DNA of 64,000 bases from Ptychodera flava (lineage: Eukaryota; Hemichordata; Enteropneusta; Ptychoderidae), in assembly GCF_041260155.1 (NCBI RefSeq), contig NC_091944.1, positions 15,291,772 through 15,355,771 on the forward strand, written 5' to 3'. The translations under genes and the position numbers were made by a program. The notes under the pieces are model-generated. The model worked only from the letters and a program-made list of their open reading frames with translations. It had not been told where the DNA came from and did no database searches. Shown in pieces: positions 25,600-36,930 of the stretch; position 1 is the stretch's first letter, and each line of letters starts with the position of its first letter.

Positions 25600-26632
25600 T
25601 GTATTCAGCCAGTGTAGTTGTTTTTATGCGGAATGGGTAGTTTTAGTGTAGAGTCAGGCTATTTTAGACGGATTGTCTACGTATCAGACCGTCGGAACAT
25701 AACTCTCCACCAAAACTACCTGGTCCATATACGTCTCTGAGTTGAACTACTATACAGTCCTCATAGTATGAGGACTGTGTAATGCAATTGGTATAATATT
25801 ATTCAGATTGATTGAGAGGTTACCATCAAATCTGTCTCGATGTCTTTATTATACATACTAGATCAGGCACAACACAGTTCACTGAAATAGCATTGTGATT
25901 CAGCTATCACAAATTATAATTCTTCTGTAAATAAGACAGCCATGAATGATGTCATTGTATAAAGCAGCGCTGTACATGATATACAGTAATAAAATTTCTG
26001 AACGGAACATCATCGATCGTATGGATGAAACAAGATTTTTCGGGCATAAATGCACTTACCTTCGGTTCAAATAATCCACTCAGTCTTTATTCTTTGTTTC
26101 TTCGTTGGATGTTTACTATAGTCCGAGGAAGGGGAGGGGATCGGGATGCGAGAATCAATGACAACCGCAGGCAGCCATTTTCGATGTGAAGTCTCGTACT
26201 TTCTCGTAGGGTACTGATGGTCAAGTCGGCGAAGTCTTTTTGCGTTTCTGAACAGAATTAAATATTTGAAATAACGAACTGAGCGACTGTTTTTTTATAA
26301 TATTCCATTGACTACCCGTCAGACATACATCAACACGTCCAGGTTTCCGTCAAGAATATTTTTTGTGCTAAAGTGTGAGCGCCTCCTTAGGTTGTCTCGC
26401 TCGAACTGCACTAGAGACGAGATTTTCGAGATGAGGTTTATTTAGTTACGGAATTCCTGTGGGACCAGAGGCTCCGAGACTTCTCAGGCGAGGTAAACCA
26501 TACATGTGCGGAGTATTCTGCCGTCACGGAAGTTGTACATCCCTTATTTGATATAGATTCTGTTTAACATACCTGACGGTGATCCAGGAACCGGACTACG
26601 CGCGAGCGTGTCGTGTTGCTATCCAAAACAAG
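25600..26632 (+). promoter_or_regulatory. Probable promoter and 5' leader region of the zinc-finger gene
   Basis: This is about 1 kb of upstream sequence with no frame of its own. The last 550 bp are richer in G+C and CpG than the flanks. 'gcagccattttcg' at about 26,170 and 'aagatggctg' overlapping the start codon both resemble YY1 sites, common at 5' ends of animal housekeeping genes. No TATA box is evident. The transcription start is not defined. Confidence 0.35.
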
Positions 26633-26654
26633 ATGGCTGATATAGATGATGAAG
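26633..26654 (+). CDS. ZC2HC1A: ZC2HC1A-like exon 1
   Basis: ATG opens MADIDDE and the exon ends with one base (G) before the donor gtaata. The start context aagATGG is good. The downstream phase fits exon 2 exactly. Confidence 0.8.
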
Positions 26655-29600
26655 GTAATAATATAGCCCTTTATGTTTACCATTATCGTTCAAGTAGATC
26701 GGGGAATAAGTCCAGTATGTTTCTTAGGCTTTCAGTAAACGTAATTATTGCCTATGGACTTGATTCTGCTTCCACGACGGTGCCAAGTTGTCCTACATTC
26801 TCAGTGTCACTACACAGTACCACTGCTAGTCCCAGTGTGTGTGTACACCGTTGACATTCCATTGCAAAGTACAGGCTTGTGTGGCAGTCAATGTCAACCC
26901 CCACCTCGGAGCATAGTTTGGAATTTGGAAATTAGTCGTATGAAATCTGTCAAATGGCCCACCTCCTGGGGCAAGACAATCTGGAATATCCCCACCTAAA
27001 ACAAGCTTTCTTAAATTCTGTGCTTGTCAGTGAAAGTGACTGGGGGGATCAATATGACGCAATTGCCCCACCCCTCGGGCATAATTTCATGGCAAACACG
27101 GTCTATCCCCCACATTTGTCCAGTATCACCCGAGTTGGGGTCCCTCGGGGATTACATTGACTGCTGCATTACATTGTTCCAAACTGCGACGCTGCTGTAG
27201 ATTACTAAATGTAGTTATTGTATTGACAGCATGAAAGACTGTCAGCAGAGATTTATACCCAACCACTTAAGGGTTGACATGATAGAACTTCATCATCCAT
27301 GGATGGGCGCCATCATGCGTCATCCATGGATAGACTGTTGATGCAGTCATGTTGTGCTCTTCTTTTGTTCTTTTGTTTCCCAGCGGCTGATGTATGCCTC
27401 AACCCCACTCTGCTGCGATTTTGCAGCGGTACTGTGGCTTATCAATCGTGCTGGGGTCAAGAGTCAGCGCTACAAAACCTCTGCAAAGCCACCCCGTAGA
27501 CTTTTTTGGTAGTTTACTATGGCACTGATCGGTGTAGCTGATTTAGCTTGCAAAATAATGAAATGTATAAGTCTTTGAATAAATCAACTTGTACCCACTT
27601 TATTATTGATATTTATGACTCATTCTCTACTCCTGTTAGCTACCATGACGATAAGAACATGTACTTTCAACCATTTTCCCGTATACCATTGACAATTTAT
27701 GCACGCCGTTTGCCCTTTCGCGTGAAACATAGTGCATACGTTGGAGGTCAAAAGTTCAAATTTTAGCTGAAAATGTTGACGGATCACTGAAAAACGGTTG
27801 AAAATAATTGTTGCCACTGTCAAAATAGTTTGCAGGAGTACCGTAGGAGATGAGCCGTAGATAGTGATAAAGTAGGTATAGGCTGATTTATTCAAAGAGT
27901 TCATTATTTTGTGAGCTAAATCAGTGACACTGATTGGTGTCATAGTAAACTACCAAAAAAGTCTATGAGATTGCTCACAGTGGTTCTGTGGTGCTGACCC
28001 TTGACCCGAGCGTGATCGATAAGCTACAGCACCCCTGCGTAATCAGAGCTACAAACAAATAAACTATTTACAACATCAATACAGCTACAGAAACATTGAG
28101 CATTTTGCGTACAAGGTGTAATATAATATAACCATGCATCATCAAAGCGTAGATACCCTGATTTTACTATAGTATTACAAATCTCAGAAATCACACCCCC
28201 ACTGTCAGCAGAAATTTAACATTCAGTTACCAGTTTATAATTCACTATCTGAAATGATCTTTTTTTTAGTTCCGGAATATGTGAATCCTGTCGAGTTTGA
28301 TGCCTGTGGAGTTTGTGGAAGAACGTTCCGCCCAGATGTGTTGGTAAGTCTTATTGGGTCTATTTTGGTCAAGGATTGTCATCCGGATATCCTTGTGGAT
28401 TGAGTTTGTCACTAACTTGTATATTTTGAACCATGTATAGTGCATTGATGTCCATGTATCGCTATCTGTTACAAATGATGGGTCAGATCAGATAAGCCAA
28501 ATGCAGGAATGTGTATGATCTTATATGCCCTTAAGGTCACACTTAGGACTTTCTTTTTCTGGATTGGTTGAGACAAGAAAAGAACCATGGTATATTGGCG
28601 ATACACCACGGCTGGCATACAAGCTCTCAGCCAAAAATCTGTTTTTGACATTCCACGCCAGAATTTCAATATACTGTTATGATATAATAGCAATAAATCG
28701 CTTCATATATGCATGAGCTATTGCTTGTGCATATATGAAGTGAACTGGTCAAAATCCAATGGTATACCGTTGCTGGATGTGCTTTATTGCTTAAGTATAT
28801 CACATAAATTATATGAATTTGTCATATAGCAAGACCTTTAAAAAGCACAAAAACTCCTGTGCCAATACTTTGTTAGGTGTTTGTGTGTGCCTTTAGTACC
28901 AGTACATGTTGCAGTCTTTAAAACAGTGGATCAACATCCACTTGCTGTATGGTTGTGTGTTTGTCTAACCATATCAGACATGTTACAGGCAGAAGGAAAA
29001 TGTCTCACAGATGTTATTCAAAAGTTCATTCTGCGTTTGATTCGGAACAGGTAAAGCATGAACGTATTTGTGAGAAGAATCACTCAAAAAAGAGGAAAGT
29101 GTTTAATTCAACCAAACAGCGTGTATCAGGAACCGAAATAACAAGTGTACGGAAACAACCAGAACCTAAACAACAGGTAAGAACAACAGATTTTCTGATT
29201 AGGAAATGTGAATTTCTTTGCCAAGTGGAAGATATTTTCAACAATGGAATCAACAATGGATGTGACGCAGGGATGAAAGTTCAAATGTATTTGAGAAAGG
29301 TACTGACATAAACAAATTCAACAACAAAAATTTGATATTTAATGCATCTACCAATATATTCCTTATTAGAAGTTCATGCTGCCTTTAGGTCAATGCCTGA
29401 ATCTCTTTTCAATTCAATTTTTAAAGTTCGTAAAGAGAGCTTTTCATTAGATTTTTGGTAAAACACCAAATATGAAGTCACAGGGTCAGGGAATGATTAG
29501 CAATGCAAATTTGTACAATAATCTAAGATGGCAGATTGCATAGATCATGTCTCAAAGTGGAGTGCTTTTATCATGTAATTAGATTGGAGTATTGTTTTCT

Positions 29601-32600
29601 GAGATCCACGATTCCCAAGATACAATGAACCAACTTGCAAATGATATATTCAAGGTACTTCAGTATTTAGTATGTTTTATGTAGATCTTGACCAGCCTTC
29701 ATTTTTCTTTCCTATATCTCTTGCACTTTCTCACATTCTCTGCTGTACTGTCTGTACACTGCTATCTCTCCGTCTCCCCACCCCTCTCCTCTAATCCCAT
29801 CTGTCAGCAGTCCAAGAATAACTGGCGTGCCAAACATGAGGAGTTCCTGGCTTCACTCAAAGCAGCAAGGGGGGTGTCACATGCAATGAAGACTGGTGCA
29901 CCTCTTCCTCCACCCCCCAAAGCAACTATCAATCCAGGTATGTTTAAAAAAGTCATAGTGAGATTGTATGTGATGTGGATATCCAGTACGTTTTTTGTTT
30001 TCTGGACACATGAAATGCATCAAGCTTGGTGTGACTGACTGTTTGACATCGGTACAGTGTAACTACATGTAAAAAGTGATTGTATGGTCCGTAACAGTGT
30101 AAACGATACACCATGCATGCCATGTCACGTTGACATTTCCTGCATATACCCATGTAAGTGCTCAACAAATTTCTCAGAGCATAGAAAATCTTCTATTACA
30201 GTACCTTATCAAGACAAATATCATACTGTTAACCTATTTAAGTCTTTCTGATACAACGATATCACTAATCTCAAATTTCTCTATGTCCATTCTCATAATC
30301 TGTGTTGCTTGGTTGAGTTAGAAGAAGATCAGAACAAAAGTGTATCAGTCAGGATTGTCGACAACTCATAAATTTGAAATCTCATTACGTAAGCTCACCA
30401 GAGGTTTATGTCACTGAATGCTTATCACTTTTCTCCTAAGGGGAATCTCACATGTGAGTTAACTATAGCATTTTTCCCCTGTGTGATCTTCAGATTATAT
30501 TCAGTGCCCAACTTGTGAAAGGCGGTTCAATGCAGGGGCAGCAGAAAGGCATATACCATGGTGTGCAGAGAAAGCGAAGAGAATACCGCCTAATAGCAAA
30601 GCAGAGCAACTCAAACAGAGAACTCAGGTAAGTGTTGTAGAAGCTGAATTTCGACACACTTTCATTTTCTATTACTGTTTCGATGTCATTTTCTATTACT
30701 GTTTTGATGTATTATTTGCTAGAAAAAATTAATAGCTTCATAAGGTTTGTGTTTCTCAACGTGCAATTACAGGCAGGAAAAATCTAAAATCCTGCCGTTA
30801 GAAAATCTTGTATCACAGGAAAATACTCTATAGCCTTTAATTTCGATCTCCTTTGATTGTAGAACTCTATAAAAAATATCTTTTTGCATCAAAATGATAT
30901 GCATAGATTACAGCTGATAATGTCAGTTTCTGTCAAAGAATATTCTGAAATGGACGCGAAAACTTGTATCTCTGAAGTATTGTGATTGAGTTGTTAGCAT
31001 TACTGTCTTAAAGCCCTCACAGTTACCACATGAACTTCATCAAAAAGAGACCAATTCTTAGAAAACTGATCATTCAACTGTTAAAACCTGCCACATGTAG
31101 TGTCCTAATAAGTGACTTGCATACATTGTACAGCACATTGGATATTCATTTTGGTGAAGATCGTTAGGAGAGATTGAAGTTAAAAATTACAAGATGGCTC
31201 AAACATTGTTGTAGTGATAAAATGTCAAGCTGTCTGGTGGAGTTCTTTCTTAAAATCATACATCTTCTCACTTCTGAATTCCCATTTCACTGTCTTTGTG
31301 TTGTTTTTCCTTCCAGTATAAACCACCTCTTCCCGGTGCGAAAAGAGCTGGGAGTGGGAAAAAGACAACAAGCGTTGGGCAAAAGAATTCACCAACAAAT
31401 AGAACTACTGGTATGACCAATGGAAGAGCTGGTAAGCATTGATAAAATCTTTTGCATTGTTAACTTGTGCTTCATCTATATTGTCTAAAAATGCACATAT
31501 GTACATACATGTATGCATGCAGATTGGATATAGACAATTATGTACATCCATACATACATTCATACGTACATACAATCATACATACATACATGCATAGATA
31601 CATAAATGCATGCATGCATGCATGCATGCATACATACATACATACATACATACATACATACATACATACATACATACATACATACATGCATACATACATA
31701 CATACATACATACAAACATGCATACATACAAACATACATACATACATACATACATACAAACATACATACATACAAACATACATACATACATACATAAGTG
31801 TGCTCACACATATATACATACAAAGATACTGATTTGCTGCATAAATCATGATAGATAAAAGGTTGATGTCAGTTTATGCAAGTAAAATTGCCAATTAATG
31901 GATAAGTCATACTGATAGTAGCACAGTAACTTATTCAAATTCAATACAAAGTAATTGCTATGCTTGTAACAGACAAGACTTTGTCCAGAAACCAAAAACC
32001 GTTTGTACAATGTCAAGGACAGTGGTGATCACACTGTACATGTAGTTTGACTGCTAGTGTGACAAACACATGTTGTGCAGTCAAAGTAATTGCAATCAGT
32101 AAGACAAGTTTTTTACTGTCATATATGTTCACACTTTGTATCTGCAGGTAGTGGGGGGAGTCTTTCAAATGGCTACTCATCGTCAATGTACAGTACTAGA
32201 AAACCAAGCTCAGAAAACAGCAGAACTAGAGCTCCTGCCAGTCATCAATACAGGTATGGAATTTAGGACCAGTGTATACATGTATGGACATTCACTTTCA
32301 TGGCTCATAGATTTCAATTTCTCAGTTATACATGCATGATAAACAAAACTATTGTGTTCTAGGTGGAGTAGGTTAATCTCTATTTATTTTTTTGATACCA
32401 ATTTGCAATTTACTGTATACCGGAAATGGTGCATGGAAACCATATGTATGTGTGATTCTCAATCACCAATCAAATTCTGTTTAGAATTCACCAGCTGGTA
32501 GAAGAGCAATACCAGAGGCTTCAGAGCTAAGAAAGAAATCGTACAGGGATCAAATACACATGTATACTGATGTGTTCTCTACAGCCTTTGAACTCAGAGG

Positions 32601-34086
32601 GGCAGCAACTTGCATACACTGTGCAATTGCATATTCCTTTGTCATTCAAATATATTCTTTAGTTTGGTTATTAATATATGAATAGATTGCTAAAAAATCA
32701 GAGTGGTGGCTCGCCATTCAAAAACCTCATGGAGAAATGTGTACTTGTATATTTATCAAAGTGATCATACGTAATTATAGCACACATATAAATTTGCTTG
32801 ATGGATTTAGCAATGTCTGTCTTTGTGTACTTTGCTTCAGGTATGAAGATGAAACAGACAGCGATGGATTGTCTCCCCACAGTGTAGGTCGCATTGGCAG
32901 TGGGGACAGTTACAGATCAGTGGGGTCAAGGACGGGGTCAGGAAGCAGAGCAATCAAATCAAAACCACCAAGTGGTACATCAAATAGGTAAGCTATTGCT
33001 CATGTGTTTTAACCCTTCCACTACCCAGGTTTGGACCAATCCCATTGTTTTCTATGGTAAAGTTAGACCTCTAGAGGGGGAAAGGGGGTGAAAGAGTTTT
33101 TAAAGGATACACTTAGGAACAGAAAAACTCTGCTAACTAGAATTTGTCATCAACATACAAGTTGAATTTCATGCAGAATAGAATGTGGAATCAGGAAAAT
33201 CTCTCCGTAGGAATGGAGAGATTTTCTGATGAGGGATTGGTTTCCATTGGCAACTTTCACTGTACTTTTACTGTCACATTGCTGTACTGGTAAAGATATC
33301 CTGTATCATGTGTCTGATTGCATTCGCTGCAACAGGGATTTGTTTACCCTTTCACCACCATGGTTTGGCCCAAACCCATTGTTCTCAATGGTAATTGTGG
33401 ACCTGTTTACAGGGAATTTGGGGGTGAACAGGTTAATGCTACCATGTTGATCTCAGCTATCGTTTGTTTGATCTAAGGTACTCCAGTACAGTTATTTATA
33501 CTTTAAAGTTTATGAGTCCATAGCAATGAAGTTCACTGCTAAGTATATCTGCAAGACCATATAGACTGTTGACTCTCCTTCCCTGCAACATATGCATTGA
33601 TACCAGAGTAACATACTACAGGCACTTTATGTTATGTCATTTTACGGTAATAAATTAAGCATTTAAACACAATGATCTTTCCCAAATATTTTCATCAGTG
33701 TAATGGCACATAAATAGGTCCATAAAAGAATCCAGACATACCATGGTGGTGGTAGGATTGCATTGTTATACATGCTTTTCAAGCCTATTAATTATGGCCT
33801 GAGTATGCCATTGTAGTTGTAGACTCCAGTTTTTCAAACACAGCCACTGTGATATGTATTTTATTCGTTCATTCACCACTCCTACCTTCCCAGGGAGACT
33901 GTCGTCAAGCGGACACCCACCCCTCCATCGTATAGCAGACCGTCATCACTGAATCGACAGCCCAGCATGGAAAACGTCAACGGGAAAAGAGCTTCCAAGT
34001 TTTGCTACGAGTGTGGAACCAAGTACCCTGTGCCTCATGCCAAGTACTGCTGTGAATGTGGCATAAAACGCGTGTGGATAGACTAA
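26633..34086 (+). CDS. ZC2HC1A: ZC2HC1A (FAM164)-like C2HC zinc-finger protein, complete, nine exons
   Basis: Joining exons 26633-26654, 28270-28343, 29051-29176, 29808-29937, 30494-30627, 31317-31431, 32148-32253, 32841-32987 and 33894-34086 gives 1,047 nt, encoding 348 aa plus TAA, with all junctions GT/AG and in phase. Human ZC2HC1A is about 325 aa. The N-terminal C2HC finger (CGVCGRTF...KHERIC) spans exons 2-3. The family-typical NWRAKHEEF segment is in exon 4. A second C2HC finger (CPTCERRF...ERHIPWC) is in exon 5. A Ser/Gly/Thr-rich basic linker follows, then the hallmark C-terminus CYECGTKYPV..CCECG. I identify it from memory of family motifs. The molecular role of this conserved eukaryotic family is poorly defined; the fingers imply zinc binding. 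It converges on the scramblase-like gene 2.8 kb downstream. Confidence 0.93.
27423..28037. repeat. Long foldback element in zinc-finger gene intron 1
   Basis: The left arm (from about 27,423, 'ctgtggcttatcaatcgtgc', 'tagacttttttggtagttta') and the right arm (ending 'gcgtgatcgataagctacag') are reverse complements at roughly 75-85 percent by eye over about 270 nt each. The arms pass through 'ttgaataaatca' and meet near 27,740. It is probably a non-autonomous DNA transposon. The transcript would form a long intronic hairpin. Confidence 0.75.
28270..28343 (+). CDS. ZC2HC1A: ZC2HC1A-like exon 2 (first CxxC)
   Basis: The acceptor is a run of T then AG. The exon encodes VPEYVNPVEF followed by CGVCGRTFRPDVL, and the donor is gtaagt. 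It carries the first two zinc ligands. Confidence 0.92.
29051..29176 (+). CDS. ZC2HC1A: ZC2HC1A-like exon 3 (His/Cys of finger 1)
   Basis: The acceptor is ggaacag. VKHERICEKN supplies the third and fourth ligands. KKRKVFNSTKQRVSGTE matches the family's KKRKTFDSSRQRAEGT. It is 42 codons, phase 0 at both ends, with donor gtaaga. Confidence 0.93.
29808..29937 (+). CDS. ZC2HC1A: ZC2HC1A-like exon 4 (NWRAKHEEF)
   Basis: It encodes SKNNWRAKHEEFLASLKAAR and a proline run PLPPPPK. The acceptor is a tandem cagcag, so the exon may start at 29,808 or 29,811, adding or dropping one Gln. It ends in phase 1. Confidence 0.9.
30494..30627 (+). CDS. ZC2HC1A: ZC2HC1A-like exon 5 (second C2HC finger)
   Basis: It encodes DYIQCPTCERRFNAGAAERH then IPWC, matching the family finger DYIQCPYCQRRF...DRHINFC. 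The donor is gtaagt and the exon ends in phase 0. Confidence 0.94.
31317..31431 (+). CDS. ZC2HC1A: ZC2HC1A-like exon 6 (basic linker)
   Basis: It starts YKPPLPGAKRAGSGKK, matching the family's YKPPALKK. The donor gtaagc follows a phase-1 end. An upstream C/T-rich tract and ttccag support the acceptor. Confidence 0.87.
31540..31800. repeat. (CATA)n microsatellite in zinc-finger gene intron 6
   Basis: This is a long cata/tgca tract. Long open frames on both strands (Tyr-Val-Cys-Met or His-Thr-Tyr-Ile) are repeat artefacts. Confidence 0.97.
32148..32253 (+). CDS. ZC2HC1A: ZC2HC1A-like exon 7 (Ser-rich linker)
   Basis: It encodes a Ser/Arg-rich low-complexity stretch (GSGGSLSNGYSSSMYSTRKP...). 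Phases 1 in and 2 out match its neighbours. The acceptor is tctgcag and the donor gtatgg. Confidence 0.85.
32841..32987 (+). CDS. ZC2HC1A: ZC2HC1A-like exon 8 (Ser/Gly linker)
   Basis: It encodes RYEDETDSDGLSPHSVGRIG and a Gly/Ser-rich remainder. Phase 2 at both ends fits exons 7 and 9. The acceptor is gcttcag and the donor gtaagc. Confidence 0.85.
33013..33099 (+). mobile_element. ~86 bp TTAA-flanked mini-element M2, copy 1
   Basis: TTAA at 33,009-33,012 and 33,100-33,103 flanks 'cccttccactacccaggttt' to 'gggggtgaaagagttt'. The ends are weak inverted repeats. Related copies lie at 33,347-33,432 and 63,817-63,900. Confidence 0.65.
33347..33432 (+). mobile_element. ~86 bp mini-element M2, copy 2
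   Basis: 'ccctttcaccaccatggttt' to 'gggggtgaacagg', followed by TTAA. The left flank is TTTA, so one target copy has mutated. The central 'ggcccaaacccattgttctc' aligns with copies 1 and 3. Confidence 0.65.
33894..34086 (+). CDS. ZC2HC1A: ZC2HC1A-like exon 9 (C-terminal cysteine motif, stop)
   Basis: It encodes the family's invariant end: FCYECGTKYPVPHAKYCCE then CGIKRVWID and TAA. Human ZC2HC1A has FCHECGTKYPVEWAKFCCEC at the same place. Confidence 0.95.
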
Positions 34087-34295
34087 GAGTAGAGAATGTG
34101 AAAGCAAATACACCTCAGTGGAGAAAATGAATGAGAAACAAATGGTACAGAGACTTGTAATATTTTGAACTTTGAACTCTGAACTCATTTTGAGTAGAAT
34201 TTAAGTGCAATGCGTGATCATCTTGAAATAACAAGAACATAAAAGAATACTTAAACACAGCAAATTAAATTCCTGTGAAAAGATCATGTTTATAA

Positions 34296-34301
34296 AATAA
34301 A
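34296..34301 (+). other. Candidate polyadenylation signal AATAAA
   Basis: AATAAA lies 210 bp past the zinc-finger gene's stop. Further AATAAA copies at 34,376 and 34,472 are alternatives. Confidence 0.45.
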
Positions 34302-36656
34302 ATATAATGTATGGTACTGCAGATTATTTCTATTCCGATTTTCAAAATAGTAAATATGTCAGAAGAACTTTGTAAAATAAATAATAATAGAGAACAGCTT
34401 GTCAAAATGCAATTCAAAGGATATCTGACTGCATATTTTCTGTTTCACAGTAAAGTCCAAAGGATCACATGAATAAAGCATGTTCCATTGGTATTATATA
34501 TCCCCTGTCTAAGTACAGATTCATTTACAAAATTTATGTAAATAGTTTTATAGATTACACATGTACCAAGCTCAGAATAATTTCCGGCTTTCAAGTATAT
34601 TTGTCTCTGTGTGCCACTTCTCATAAAGGAATATTTTCCATAGACATATCAAATGTTTAGGCTTAATGTTGTCAGTGCCAGATGTTTACAGGTAAAAGTA
34701 AAAAATTGGGGGGGGGGGTGTACAGCCAACAGGGAAGGGGTTTTTGTTACTTTGTAATTTTTTAATTTTTATAGGAAAAAATGTCATGTGCACTGCTGTG
34801 GAAAATTTATATTTATTTCTCATTGTCTGTAAATATACATTGAAAGTCGACAATTTACTTTATATATAATGTTTTTTCTGGTGTAAATTCATAGCTATGG
34901 TGTGTAAATTTTGAATGCTGCATGCAGACACAAGTCCACATATAAAAGTAGATGTTTTGATTTTCCAAATATTTCTGTCTTCTATGGTTTGCAGGTGTTC
35001 CCTTGCTGGGTCCCGCAAATATTTGAAGTCATGTACCTTTGCTATTGGCAGTTGGTAGTCTTGGGTATAAGTCACATGCCTCAGCGGTGAAGCTATTGTT
35101 TTGTTCTAAAATGGGTATGAAAAATACTAAAGCTCCATCAGCTATAACATTTGTGTTATTTTCTATTAATTTTTGTACTGTACATAAAATACAGTGTCTA
35201 TATTCTACCCCCAAAATAGTAGTGATATTTCCAATGCAAAAATTGTCCACACATACCGTATGTCTGTGTGAAATGTCTGATGTTATTTTTGACAAGGTTA
35301 TTATTCATTTGTCAACCATAACACATCATATTTCACACAATGTACGGAGTTTGCTAGGTACTTTGTGTATCCTCATACCTAAGGGAGACAATTAAAAACA
35401 AAGTTGTTTTACAGAAATTTTCACAGTTATTGCACTGTCCTCCTCAAAGAGGGCTATGGTCATGACAGAAGAAGGACTTACAAAACATTCTATTTCCTGT
35501 GAAACTATGACTTTGCCCGGACTTGAAGATCAGATCTAACTTTGCTTAAGAAGTTAGAGTTGAAGCAGCTCCCTGAAGTAATATACCTTCCAGTCTAGAC
35601 CCAGCCATTGTACAACAACTTCCAAGTTGATAAACGTTTATGGAGACCTTAAAATGATGAAGGCGAAAGCAGAGAAATAAAGAATTTATCAATGCAAATA
35701 TATCATCTATCATGATTTTGAGCCTGCTCGTTTTTATGACTTTACTCAAGTTTTCATTATTCAAAGAACATCCAAATTCTTCTGTTGTATTTCGAGTGTA
35801 TGAACTGCAATTTTTACCAGAGATAACAGATTTGACTGAGAATGTGGGCTGAACATATTGATTGGCTTGAGGTCCCCATCGAACAGCGCCCTCATTAGAC
35901 AGAAAAGTGACCATCTCTTTTTTTAGGCGTGCTAATGTTTATGCCAATGGCGAATCTACTAAATTCATATAGCTTAAAACAGAATAATGACTCCCGATAT
36001 CTTTGTCTGACCAAGTTCCGTCTACCACTCCCTGGCTGATAATGATGCCTGAACCATGTACCCATGAATTATGTCATAAAATTAATGAGAATTTCACGTA
36101 CATCACGAAAACCTATTGTCTGCAATTATTTACTGCTCAACAATTCCTTTCGCGTAACTTGTAGCACTTTACTCTAGAGGAATGATTTGTTTTATTGTCT
36201 TATGTGCCACTCCGCTGCGCCTCGGCCCGTGGATGCACATAACGTCAACTACTTTCCTCTGCTATAGAATAGTATTGCTTCACCACTAACATTGTGCGGT
36301 ACCATAGATGTCGGCGTGAGTGAGGTGCTACATATCCCATCGATCGATCGCGACGTCTACGAGTGTGAACACCACTGAGAATTATCACTGATAACAATAA
36401 CTACTGGAAAAGCGACTATGGTATCGATTATAGTATCCTTCATACAATGGCGGGTAACTTTTTTCTCACCGATGTATTTTATTAACACCTTTATAATGAT
36501 ATAGACTCATATTTGTCACTGATTAGATGTATCATTCACAGACAACGGTGTGGTACTGGTTCAGGAGCCTGTGAATCGACGGTGCTTTAAAGACGATGGA
36601 AATGGCACAAGCCAATATTTTAGACAAAAAAGTAAAAACAGTTTGCAATGTGTTAC
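34302..36656. other. Convergent intergenic region
   Basis: This lies between the 3' ends of the zinc-finger and scramblase-like genes. It contains a G run near 34,708 and a small hairpin at about 36,200-36,244 ('cttatgtgccac' against 'gtggatgcacataa'), but no gene I can support. Frames near 35,000-35,400 and 35,546-35,914 match nothing I know. Confidence 0.5.
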
Positions 36657-36662
36657 TTTATT
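36657..36662 (-). other. Candidate polyadenylation signal (AATAAA on minus strand)
   Basis: The reverse complement reads AATAAA, about 270 bp beyond the scramblase-like gene's stop. Confidence 0.4.
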
Positions 36663-36930
36663 GTCGCTTTGTACATCATGCCGCTCAGGTACGTTATTAT
36701 ATCAAGCTTCGTATGTCTGATTTCAGCCAGCAAAAAAAAACTTTCGATATTACAGTGGTAGAATAGAATCATATGAGCCTAAGAATTGGACTGTTTTGGC
36801 CTTATTATATCTCCAGCATTCGTTCTTCAACATATGAAACTTCAAACGCCAATGCGAGCATATTTGGAAGGAACTGGTGTAAAACTCAAATGTCAATAGC
36901 TTCATCACTCAGTAAACTCATCGAGGCGAA

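Noticed and set aside
31467-31858. Long open frames on both strands over CATA repeats
   Set aside because: They translate to simple Tyr-Val-Cys-Met or His-Thr-Tyr-Ile alternations caused by the microsatellite. The same holds at 1.5, 8.4, 40.5, 51.2 and 58.4 kb.
35029-35914. Open frames between the zinc-finger and scramblase-like genes
   Set aside because: They overlap on opposite strands, match no family and look like chance frames in 3' flanking DNA.
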